Assembly: GCA_035532475.1 (NCBI GenBank)
Contig: DATKQY010000031.1
Coordinates: 1 to 52,145 of the forward strand
Source of the DNA: DATKQY01 sp035532475
GTDB taxonomy: Bacteria > Actinomycetota > Acidimicrobiia > Acidimicrobiales > Bog-793
Direction: 5' to 3'
DNA length: 52,145 nt
Numbering within the stretch: position 1 is the first letter of the stretch; each line of letters begins with the position of its first letter. The notes beneath the pieces are model-generated. The model was not told the origin of the DNA and did not search any database. It was given only the letters and a program-made list of their open reading frames with translations. The translations under genes and the position numbers were made by a program. Below, piece by piece: positions 35,671 to 42,613 of this stretch.

Positions 35671-36933
35671 ATGCGAACGAAACTCACTGCCCTCGGGGCG
35701 CTCGTCATCGTGGCGGGCGTGTCGTCACCGGCGGCCGCGGCCCAGCGTCCCGCCTCCATCCGGCCGCTTGCCCATCGCGCCACGGTCACCCGGACCGTCG
35801 CGGGCGTCGTCGTCGGGCGTGACGCGGCCCGCCACACGCTCATGGTCGCCGCGCCGAACGGGCTCGTCCGGACGCTGCGGGTGGGCGCGCACACGGCGGC
35901 GATCGGCGATCGCGTGCTGACGAGGGACAACGCGCTCGCCGACGGGACGTTCCTCATGCGACGGCTTGCGGTCACCGGGCGCGTGCGGCGCGCGCGCCTG
36001 CACGGCACGGTCGTGGGCTCCTCCGGCGCCAAGCTCCTCCTCTCCGCAGGTGGCAGCGAGCTGTCCGTCCGCCGCGGCGGGCTGTCGGCGCACGTCACCG
36101 GCACGTCCTCCGCCGGCGGCCTCGGCGCAGGCCAGGTCGTGAGCGCGACGGTCGCGATCAACCCGACCGGCGTCCTCGACGCGACCTCCCTCCAGCAGGT
36201 GGGTCAGACCGGCCTCGTCGGGCTCGACGGCGTGATCTCGTCGCTCGGCGCCGGCTCGCTCCAGCTCGCGGTCGAGCAGGGCGCGCTCACGACGATCACG
36301 ATCCCGCCGAGCCTGAGCCTGCCCACGACGATCGCCGTCGGCGACCGGGTCGAGGTCCTCGTCTCCTACTCCAACGCTGCGTTCACCCTCGTCACGATCA
36401 ACGACGACCACGCCGCGGCTTCGGGGACGACACAGGGCGTGAGCGAGTCCGGCACCGGCAGCAACGAGGCGGTCGTCGTCGAGGGCACCGTCGTCTCCGT
36501 CGACACGGCGACGCTCGTCGTTCAGCCGGGCGATGGTGCCGCGCAGGCGACGCTCGCGGTCCCGTCCGGCTTCGACCTCACCGGGGTCGTCGTCGGGGCG
36601 GACGTGAAGGCCGACGGGACGCTTGTGAACGGCACGCTCACGCTCACCAACGTCGAGGTGCGCAGCGCCGAGCAGGGCGACCAGACGACCCACGCCACCG
36701 GCACCGTCGCCTCGGTCGACACGAGCACCCTCGTCGTCCAACCTACGGACGGGAGCGCTCAGGTCACCTTCGCCGTCCCGTCCGGCTTCGACCTCACCGG
36801 GGTCGTCGTCGGGGCGGACGTGAAGGCCGACGGGACGCTTGTGAACGGCACGCTGACGCTCACCAACGTGGAGGTGCCCTCGGCCTCCAGCACCTCCTCT
36901 GGCGGCTCGCCGACGGGCACGTCGGACTCATAG
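35671..36933 (+). CDS. Secreted DUF5666-like repeat protein
   Basis: A 420-residue exported protein. Residues 1-24 form a signal peptide ending around VSSPAAAAQ. The mature part consists of beta-rich modules with the recurring pattern GTVxSVDTxTLVVQPxDG and VxxGADVKADGTLVNGTLTL, like DUF5666 OB-fold-type repeats. The last two modules (72 residues each) are almost identical, from a recent internal duplication. The ATG has a strong AAGGAG ribosome-binding site. It follows the sigma/membrane-protein pair by 134 bp and may belong to its regulon. Function is unknown. A perfect hairpin follows the stop. Confidence 0.8.
   Translation: MRTKLTALGALVIVAGVSSPAAAAQRPASIRPLAHRATVTRTVAGVVVGRDAARHTLMVAAPNGLVRTLRVGAHTAAIGDRVLTRDNALADGTFLMRRLAVTGRVRRARLHGTVVGSSGAKLLLSAGGSELSVRRGGLSAHVTGTSSAGGLGAGQVVSATVAINPTGVLDATSLQQVGQTGLVGLDGVISSLGAGSLQLAVEQGALTTITIPPSLSLPTTIAVGDRVEVLVSYSNAAFTLVTINDDHAAASGTTQGVSESGTGSNEAVVVEGTVVSVDTATLVVQPGDGAAQATLAVPSGFDLTGVVVGADVKADGTLVNGTLTLTNVEVRSAEQGDQTTHATGTVASVDTSTLVVQPTDGSAQVTFAVPSGFDLTGVVVGADVKADGTLVNGTLTLTNVEVPSASSTSSGGSPTGTSDS
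36559..36877 (+). repeat. Near-identical 216-bp-spaced direct repeat inside the DUF5666-like gene
   Basis: Bases 36559-36661 and 36775-36877 (103 bp each) differ at only two or three positions, both synonymous where checked. The offset of 216 bp equals one 72-residue module, so this is a recent in-frame duplication. Confidence 0.92.
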
Positions 36934-36938
36934 CCGCA

Positions 36939-36974
36939 CCGGGCGGCCGGGCGCAATGACGCCCGGCCGCCCGG
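36939..36974 (+). terminator. Perfect 15-bp stem terminator-like hairpin
   Basis: CCGGGCGGCCGGGCG (36939-36953), a 6-nt loop CAATGA, and its exact complement (36960-36974) begin 5 bp after the TAG stop. There is no T-run, but the position and stem strength fit a terminator. Confidence 0.8.
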
Positions 36975-37039
36975 CCGCGGGGCCACCCGGGCGCGGCCCT
37001 CCAGGTCCGGCGCCGGGACCAGCGCCGCGCCCGGAGGAC

Positions 37040-37045
37040 TAACTT
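37040..37045 (+). promoter_or_regulatory. Putative -10 box of uppS, leaderless type
   Basis: TAACTT ends 7 nt before the uppS GTG. A GGAGGA sequence lies upstream of this box, too far away to act as its ribosome-binding site. Confidence 0.5.
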
Positions 37046-37052
37046 CGCCTGC

Positions 37053-37772
37053 GTGGTCGTCGAGGACATCGATCTCGGGAAGGTCCCGCGCCACATCGGC
37101 TGCGTCATGGACGGGAACGGTCGGTGGGCGCGCCAGCGCGGTCTGCCACGTACCGCCGGCCACACCGCGGGCGAGGAGGCGATGCTCGATGCCATCGACG
37201 GGGCGCTCGAGATCGGCGTGCAGTGGCTGTCGATGTACGCGTTCTCGACCGAGAACTGGCGCCGCCCTGCAGACGAGGTGCGCTTCCTCATGCAGTTCAA
37301 CGAGGGGATCCTGATCCGCAACCGTGACGACCTCCACGCGAAGGGCGTACGGATCCGCTTCTCGGGACGCCGCGACTGGCGCGTCCCGCGCCGCCTGTTG
37401 AGGAACATGGACGACGCCGTCGAGATGACGCGCCGCAACCGCACCATGACGCTCACGATCTGCTTCAACTACGGAGGGCGCGCCGAGGTCGTCGACGCGG
37501 TGCGCCGCCTGGTGGAAGACGGTGTCAGCGCGGCCAAGGTGGACGAGCGGGCGATCCGCTCCCGGCTGTACTACCCGGACATGCCCGACCCGGACCTCGT
37601 GATCCGCACGTCGGGCGAGTACCGCATCTCGAACTTCCTGCTCTGGGAGATCGCCTACTCCGAGCTCGTGTTCAGCGACGTGCTGTGGCCGGACTACCGC
37701 CGCGAGCACCTCTTCGAAGCCGTCCGGGAGTTCCAGCGGCGCGAGCGCCGCTACGGCGGGGTCGACGGGTGA
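37053..37772 (+). CDS. uppS: Isoprenyl transferase (cis-prenyltransferase, undecaprenyl diphosphate synthase type)
   Basis: A 239-residue enzyme with all family motifs. VMDGNGRWA near residue 20 holds the catalytic Asp, and RTAGHTAGEEAM, YAFSTENWRR, TICFNYGGRAEVVDA, DLVIRTSGEYRISNFLLW and FSDVLWPDY follow. It condenses isopentenyl diphosphate into the lipid carrier used for cell-wall synthesis, or a related cis-polyprenyl product; the chain length cannot be read from sequence. The start is GTG at 37053, 7 nt behind a -10-like box. A small membrane protein gene overlaps its stop, and recO follows. Confidence 0.96.
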   Translation: MVVEDIDLGKVPRHIGCVMDGNGRWARQRGLPRTAGHTAGEEAMLDAIDGALEIGVQWLSMYAFSTENWRRPADEVRFLMQFNEGILIRNRDDLHAKGVRIRFSGRRDWRVPRRLLRNMDDAVEMTRRNRTMTLTICFNYGGRAEVVDAVRRLVEDGVSAAKVDERAIRSRLYYPDMPDPDLVIRTSGEYRISNFLLWEIAYSELVFSDVLWPDYRREHLFEAVREFQRRERRYGGVDG

Positions 37773-37969
37773 GCGCGGCCGGCGGCCCGCGGCGGCAGTG
37801 GCTCTGGGACCACATCGGACGGCTGTCGGGCGCCGTCCTCGGCCTGCTCGCGCTCGCAGGGCTCATCTTCCTCGCCGCGATCGGCTTCAAGCCCGCGCTC
37901 GGCCTCATCGCCGTCGTGCTGATCGGCCTGCTGCTGATCGTCGTCGGGGGCAAGATGCACGGGACCTGA
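37769..37969 (+). CDS. Small two-helix membrane protein between uppS and recO
   Basis: A 66-residue protein. After a short polar start (SAAGGPRRQWLWDHIGR) come two hydrophobic helices (about 21-37 and 41-60) and the short tail GGKMHGT. The GTG start overlaps the uppS stop (GTGA), and recO follows 4 bp later, which supports a real coupled gene. No known family is recognised. A role at the membrane beside the polyprenyl synthase is possible but not shown. Confidence 0.7.
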   Translation: MSAAGGPRRQWLWDHIGRLSGAVLGLLALAGLIFLAAIGFKPALGLIAVVLIGLLLIVVGGKMHGT

Positions 37970-37973
37970 CGCG

Positions 37974-38705
37974 GTGGCCCTCTACCGGGACGTCGGCGTC
38001 GTGCTCCGGACCATGCGCCTCGGCGAGGCCGACCGGATCGTGACGATCGTGACGCCCGAGCACGGCAAGGTCCGCGCCGTGGCCAAGGGCGTCCGGAAGA
38101 CGAAGAGCCGGATCGGCGCACGAGTGGAGCCGCTCAGCCACGTGTCCCTGCTGTGCTGGCGTGGCCGAGAGCTCGACGTCGTGACCCAGGTGGAGGTGCT
38201 CGACTCGTTCCGGGCGATCCGCGAGGACCTCGACCGGCTCACGCCGGCGCTCACCATGTTGGAGATCGTCGACCAGGTCGCGGTGCAGGACCACCCGATG
38301 CCGGAGCACTTCAAGATGCTGGTCGGGGCGCTGCGGGCGCTGGCCGAGACCGGGTCGCCGCTCGTCCTCGGGGCGTTCTGCTGGAAGCTGCTCGCGGTGG
38401 AGGGCGTCGGCCCGGTGGTGGACAGCTGCGCACGATGCGGGACCGACGCGGAGCTCGTGGCCTTCGACGTCGAGGAGGGGGGCTTCCTCTGCCGATCGTG
38501 TCGGCGCGGACAGGCCGTCTCGGCCGAGACCGTCGCCTTGGTGCGAAGGATCCTCGGCGGGGACCTCGCGAGGGTGCTCACGGAACCGGCGGACGCGACC
38601 ACCGACGCCGTCGAACGCCTTGCGACCTCGGCGCTCGAGCACCACCTCGACCGGCGCCTGCGCAGCACCCGCCACCATCCCGACTCCGGCGTGCGCCCGG
38701 CCTGA
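37974..38705 (+). CDS. recO: DNA repair protein RecO
   Basis: A 243-residue protein. The N-terminal OB fold reads LYRDVGVVLRTMRLGEADRI and VRAVAKGVRKTKSRIG. The helical C-terminal part includes the zinc site CARCG and CRSC (around residues 150-180). RecO anneals single strands and loads RecA with RecF/RecR. The GTG at 37974 lies 4 bp after the small membrane gene, and uppS-recO linkage is common in actinobacteria. Downstream lies a decayed region without intact genes. Confidence 0.95.
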   Translation: MALYRDVGVVLRTMRLGEADRIVTIVTPEHGKVRAVAKGVRKTKSRIGARVEPLSHVSLLCWRGRELDVVTQVEVLDSFRAIREDLDRLTPALTMLEIVDQVAVQDHPMPEHFKMLVGALRALAETGSPLVLGAFCWKLLAVEGVGPVVDSCARCGTDAELVAFDVEEGGFLCRSCRRGQAVSAETVALVRRILGGDLARVLTEPADATTDAVERLATSALEHHLDRRLRSTRHHPDSGVRPA

Positions 38706-38746
38706 GGCTCCGTCCCGGCGCATCGCGCCCGTGATCCGTCGCTCAA

Positions 38747-39028
38747 ATGGCTCGGACAGCCCAGGGTGAGTCTGCGTTCGTGGATGCTCCCCGGTCAGGG
38801 CGCTTCCTCGTCCTGCACGGCTGGCAGAACCGTCGTCCACGCCGGCACTGGCAGTGGTAGATGGTCGAAGCCTTACGCGAGGACGGCGAGCAGGCTCTCT
38901 ACCCCCCGCTCGCCGACCCCGACCGACCGTCACCGGACAGTCGGCCCGAGCTCGTGCACGCCGAGCTGGCCCAGCTCGGCTCGGGAGAACGTGTCGTGAT
39001 CGCTCACTCGCTCGCAGCCTCGCGGTGA
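38747..39028 (+). pseudogene. RBBP9/YdeN-type serine hydrolase, inactivated
   Basis: In one frame the DNA reads RFLVLHGWQNRRP, an in-frame TAG at 38858-38860, then MVEALREDGEQALYPPLAD, then LVHAELAQLGSGERVVIAHS and a TGA at 39026-39028. These fragments match the start and nucleophile region of RBBP9-like alpha/beta hydrolases (HGWQN... and the HSLG elbow, here AHSLAAS). The protein is cut by the internal stop and ends just after the nucleophile, so two thirds are missing. No frame restores it. The gene is dead or a remnant. Confidence 0.8.
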
Positions 39029-39078
39029 GTCCCTCGCTTGGTGGACCGTTGCGCTCGCTCACTCGCGCCAACTCCGAG

Positions 39079-39237
39079 CGTGCCCCGTCGCACCTTCTCG
39101 ATGCGCTCCTCTGCCATTTTTCGCCAGATGAAGGGCCTCGGGTCGTCGTCCCAGTGCTCGGCGGAGTTCTCGAGGGCCTCTTGGAGCTCGGAGACCGAGG
39201 TGAACTCGCCACGGCGGAGTCCACGCCCGGTGAGCTC
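39079..39237 (-). pseudogene. Remnant of an IS630-family transposase C-terminus
   Basis: On the minus strand the frame encodes ELTGRGLRRGEFTSVSELQ, then DDPRPFIWRKMAEERIEKVR. This resembles the last part of IS630-type transposases (LTxKxLRRGxF...DPKPFxWTKTA...I), about 50 residues. The catalytic DDE domain and the N-terminal HTH are absent, and unrelated sequence flanks both sides. No terminal inverted repeats were identified. It lies immediately after the broken hydrolase, so an old insertion and deletion probably shaped this 600-bp gap (38706-39310), which holds no intact gene. Confidence 0.7.
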
Positions 39238-39310
39238 CCCGGTGCCCTCGGGGAGCCACCGCGAGGCGGCGCCGGCCAATCCGGCGGGGGCGCTGGACCG
39301 TAGAACGGGC

Positions 39311-40144
39311 ATGGCGCTCGATCTCTCCCGGCTGCTCGCACCCTCCCCCCGGCGCGATGCCGGCTCGGTCGGGCTGCGGGTCGCCGCGGCCGGCCTGCTC
39401 GCCGGGACGGCCGGCATCCACCTCGACCTCTACCTCACGGGTTACCGCCACGTCCCCACGATCGGGGTGCTGTTCGTGTTCCAGGCGGCGGCGTGCCTCG
39501 CCACGGCGCTCGCCCTCGTCGCCCTCGACCGCCCGATCGTCCACGTGACGGGCGCGCTGCTCGCCGCCAGCACGCTCGGCGGCTACGTGCTCAGCCGGGC
39601 CGTCGGCTTGTTCGGCTTCCGCGAGGTGGCGACCACCTCCGGTGCCGTGGCGGGCGCGCTGGAGCTCGGCGCGCTCGTCGCCTGCGGCGCCCTCGTCGCG
39701 CGCGCCGACCTTGGTCCGGTCCGCCCGATCGCCGCGACGGCGGGACTCGCGGTCGTCGCCGGCGCCGTCCTCCTCGGGTTCTACGCCACACCTGGCCCGC
39801 CGCGAGATCACACGGTGGGGGCCGCGGCATCGGCGGGCGCTGCGGGCAGCTCGAGCGGCACCAAGGCCCTCGCCCACGGCGTGACGGTCACCATCGTCAA
39901 CTTCGCCTTCGCCCCCGCTCGCTTCACCGTCTCGCCGGGCGAGCGAGTCACCATCCTCAACAAGGACGGCGTCGCCCACACCTTCACGGCCATGCCCGGC
40001 GCCGGTCCGTCCGCCTCCTTCAACTCGGGCCCGATCGAGCCGGGCGGGACGAAGAGCGTCCTCGCCCCGACGACGGCGGGCACGTACCCCTTCTACTGCT
40101 CGATCCACCCGTTCATGACCGGGGCGATGACCGTCGCCGGCTGA
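39311..40144 (+). CDS. Membrane protein with C-terminal extracytoplasmic cupredoxin domain
   Basis: A 277-residue protein. Residues about 20-160 hold four to five hydrophobic helices. After a Gly/Ala/Ser linker, residues about 190-277 form a plastocyanin-like domain: VTIVNFAFAPARFTVSPGE, VAHTFTA, and YPFYCSIHPFMTG. The expected type 1 copper ligands are the His of AHTF, Cys263, His266 and Met269. The fusion tethers a blue-copper electron carrier to the membrane outside the cell. The ATG lies 4 nt after a TAGAAC box. The next gene starts 1 bp after its stop. An electron-transfer role is inferred from the domain. Confidence 0.85.
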   Translation: MALDLSRLLAPSPRRDAGSVGLRVAAAGLLAGTAGIHLDLYLTGYRHVPTIGVLFVFQAAACLATALALVALDRPIVHVTGALLAASTLGGYVLSRAVGLFGFREVATTSGAVAGALELGALVACGALVARADLGPVRPIAATAGLAVVAGAVLLGFYATPGPPRDHTVGAAASAGAAGSSSGTKALAHGVTVTIVNFAFAPARFTVSPGERVTILNKDGVAHTFTAMPGAGPSASFNSGPIEPGGTKSVLAPTTAGTYPFYCSIHPFMTGAMTVAG

Positions 40145-40145
40145 G

Positions 40146-41129
40146 ATGGCGGACCGAGGCGGCACACCGGGGAGGGCGGACGCCGCCCACATCGAGCCGC
40201 GGCGCCTCCGGCGCCTGCAGTGCGCCCTCGGCGCGCTCTGGCTGGCAGACGGGCTCCTCGCGCTGCAGCCGTCGCTCCTCCACGGCGGGCTCGCCCTCGG
40301 CATCGAGGAGAACGCGATGGGCCAGCCAGGCGCGCTCGCCCACCTGCTCGTGGCGCTCGGCCGTGTCGTGGCGCGCCACGACACGGCCTCGGCGCTCGCC
40401 GTCGCCGCCGTCCAGCTGGGTCTCGGCGCGGCGATCCTGCTGCGGCGCACGCGGCGCCTCGGGCTCGCGCTCTCCGTGCCCTGGGCGCTCGCGGTGTGGG
40501 CGGGTGGCGAGGGCTTCGGGATGCTCGCGAGCGGCTACGCGATGCTGCCGAGCGGCGCCCCCGGCGCGGCGCTCCTGTACGGCCTCGCCACCATCGTGGT
40601 GTACCCGGGCGCCCCCTCCGCCCGGGCGCGAACGGCCTGGACCGGGCTCTGGCTCCTGGCGGCGGGGCTCCAGGTCGTGCCGGTGGTCAGCCTCGGCTTC
40701 AAGCTGCGCGCCGATCTCGGCGAGCTGGCCGACGGCCAGCCGGCCGCGCTCGCCGCGCTCGACCACCGCCTCGGCGCTGCCGCGGGCGGCCACGGCCAGG
40801 CGGTGACCGCCGTCCTGGTGGCCCTTGAGGTCGCGGTCGCGCTGGCGGGCGTGCTCGACGGCCGGTGGCGGGCGTGGCCGCTCCGGCTCGGGGCGCTGTC
40901 GTGCGCCCTCTTCTGGCTCGCCGGCGAGAACGCCGGCGGCCTCCTCTCGGGCTCGGCGAGCGACGTCGGGACGATGCCCCTCGTCGTGCTGCTCGCGTTC
41001 GCCGCCCTGCCCGCCGAAACGCCCCTACTGGCCCGGACGCGGCGCGTGGCCGGCGCGGGGCGGCCGGCCGGCGCGCCCGCGGCGGTCTCGGGGTCGCCCG
41101 CCCCCGCGCTGGCGGCCGGCGCGGGCTGA
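40146..41129 (+). CDS. Multispanning membrane protein, unknown function
   Basis: A 327-residue protein with about seven or eight hydrophobic helices. Recognisable blocks are RRLQCALGALWLADGLLALQP, WALAVWAGGEGFGMLASG, SGAPGAALLYGLATIVVYP and FWLAGENAGGLLSGSASDVGTMP. I recall a similar uncharacterised family in actinobacteria, with conserved Glu-Gly-Phe-Gly in a membrane helix, but no known function. It starts 1 bp after the cupredoxin gene, so the two probably work together. The last 35 residues are an Ala/Pro/Gly tail of low conservation. Its name as an unknown membrane protein is firm. Confidence 0.8.
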   Translation: MADRGGTPGRADAAHIEPRRLRRLQCALGALWLADGLLALQPSLLHGGLALGIEENAMGQPGALAHLLVALGRVVARHDTASALAVAAVQLGLGAAILLRRTRRLGLALSVPWALAVWAGGEGFGMLASGYAMLPSGAPGAALLYGLATIVVYPGAPSARARTAWTGLWLLAAGLQVVPVVSLGFKLRADLGELADGQPAALAALDHRLGAAAGGHGQAVTAVLVALEVAVALAGVLDGRWRAWPLRLGALSCALFWLAGENAGGLLSGSASDVGTMPLVVLLAFAALPAETPLLARTRRVAGAGRPAGAPAAVSGSPAPALAAGAG

Positions 41130-41183
41130 CAACCCCGGCTCCCGGCGGCGCTCGCGCCCGGCGGAGCAGGCAGCTCTGACGAG

Positions 41184-41189
41184 TATCCT
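41184..41189 (+). promoter_or_regulatory. Putative -10 box of glyS, leaderless type
   Basis: TATCCT ends 6 nt before the glyS ATG, with no ribosome-binding site between. It is one of the clearest examples of the leaderless layout here. Confidence 0.55.
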
Positions 41190-41195
41190 CGCCGC

Positions 41196-42560
41196 ATGCC
41201 GAACGACCCCTCAGTGGACGAGGCCGTCAAGGACCGCGCCCCCGGGCTGTTCGACGCCGTCGTCAACCTCTGCAAGCGCCGCGGCTTCGTCTTCCCCTCG
41301 GCCGAGATCTACGGGGGGATCCGCTCGACCTACGACTACGGGCCGCTCGGCGCGCTGATGCTGCGCAACGTCCGCGAGGCCTGGTGGCGCTCGATGGTCC
41401 AAGAGCGAGACGACGTCGTCCCGCTCGAGGCGGCCATCCTCACCAACCCCAGGGTCTGGGAGGCCTCGGGCCACCTCGAGACCTTCACCGACCCGCTCGT
41501 CGACTGCCGCAAGTGCAACGAGCGCTGGCGCGCCGACCAGCTCCCGACCAAGGGTGAGGACAACGTCCTCGTCTGCCCGAACTGCGGGTCGACGGACCTC
41601 ACCGAGGCGCGGCCGTTCAACTTGATGTTCAAGACGTTCGTCGGCCCGGTCGAGGACGACGCCTCCATCGCCTATCTGCGCCCGGAGACGGCCCAGGGCA
41701 TGTTCGTGAACTTCATGAACGTCATGACGACGATGCGGCTGAAGCCGCCGTTCGGCATCGCGCAGATCGGCCGGAGCTTCCGCAACGAGATCACGCCGGG
41801 CAACTTCGTCTTCCGCACCCGCGAGTTCGAGCAGATGGAGATGGAGTTCTTCGTGCCGCCGGCGGACAGCCCCCGCTGGCACGAGTACTGGTGCGGGGAG
41901 CGCTTCGCCTGGTACCAGCGCTACGGGATCCCGACTGAGAAGCTGCGGCTGCGCGAGCACGAGCACGACGAGCTCTCGCACTACTCGGCCGGCACCTCCG
42001 ACGTGGAGTTCGACTTCCCCTGGGGCTGGGGCGAGCTCGAGGGGATCGCGAACCGGACCGACTTCGACCTCAACGCCCACGCCAAGCTGAGCGGCGTCCG
42101 CCTCGAGTACTTCGACCAGGCGACGGGCGAGCGCTACGTGCCGCACGTCATCGAGCCCGCCGCCGGCGCGACACGGACGATGATGGCGTTCCTCATCGCC
42201 GCCTACGACGAGGACGAGGTCGCCGGGGAGCGGCGCGTCGTGCTCCGCCTCCATCCCCGTATCGCCCCGTACCAGGTCGCGATCCTGCCGTTGTCGAAGA
42301 AGGAGACGCTCGCCCCGCTCGCACGCGAGGTGCTCGCGATGTGTCGGCGACACTTCCTGTGCGAGTACGACGACACCCAGTCCATCGGGAGGCGCTACCG
42401 GCGCCAGGACGAGATCGGCACGCCCCTTTGCGTCACCGTCGACTTCGACAGCCTCGAGGACCGGGCCGTGACCGTGCGCGACCGCGACTCGACAGAGCAG
42501 GTGCGCCTGCCGATCGACGGTCTGGTCGAGGAGCTCCTCGCCCGGACGAAGGGCGCCTGA
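41196..42560 (+). CDS. glyS: Glycine--tRNA ligase (homodimeric, eukaryote/actinobacterial type)
   Basis: A 454-residue class II synthetase. Motif 1 is near GGIRSTYDYGPLGALMLRN, motif 2 is FGIAQIGRSFRNEITP, and motif 3 lies in AAGATRTMMAFLIAAYDED. A zinc-ribbon-like insertion has CRKC and CPNC. The anticodon-binding domain is the last 110 residues (APYQVAILPLSKKETL). It is the single-chain dimeric form, not the tetrameric GlyQS. The ATG is right after a -10-like box. It is followed by ppdK after 53 bp. Confidence 0.96.
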   Translation: MPNDPSVDEAVKDRAPGLFDAVVNLCKRRGFVFPSAEIYGGIRSTYDYGPLGALMLRNVREAWWRSMVQERDDVVPLEAAILTNPRVWEASGHLETFTDPLVDCRKCNERWRADQLPTKGEDNVLVCPNCGSTDLTEARPFNLMFKTFVGPVEDDASIAYLRPETAQGMFVNFMNVMTTMRLKPPFGIAQIGRSFRNEITPGNFVFRTREFEQMEMEFFVPPADSPRWHEYWCGERFAWYQRYGIPTEKLRLREHEHDELSHYSAGTSDVEFDFPWGWGELEGIANRTDFDLNAHAKLSGVRLEYFDQATGERYVPHVIEPAAGATRTMMAFLIAAYDEDEVAGERRVVLRLHPRIAPYQVAILPLSKKETLAPLAREVLAMCRRHFLCEYDDTQSIGRRYRRQDEIGTPLCVTVDFDSLEDRAVTVRDRDSTEQVRLPIDGLVEELLARTKGA

Positions 42561-42613
42561 GCGGGCGCCGCCACCGGAGCGAGCCGCTGTCACCGAACGA
42601 GGAGCCTGAACGC

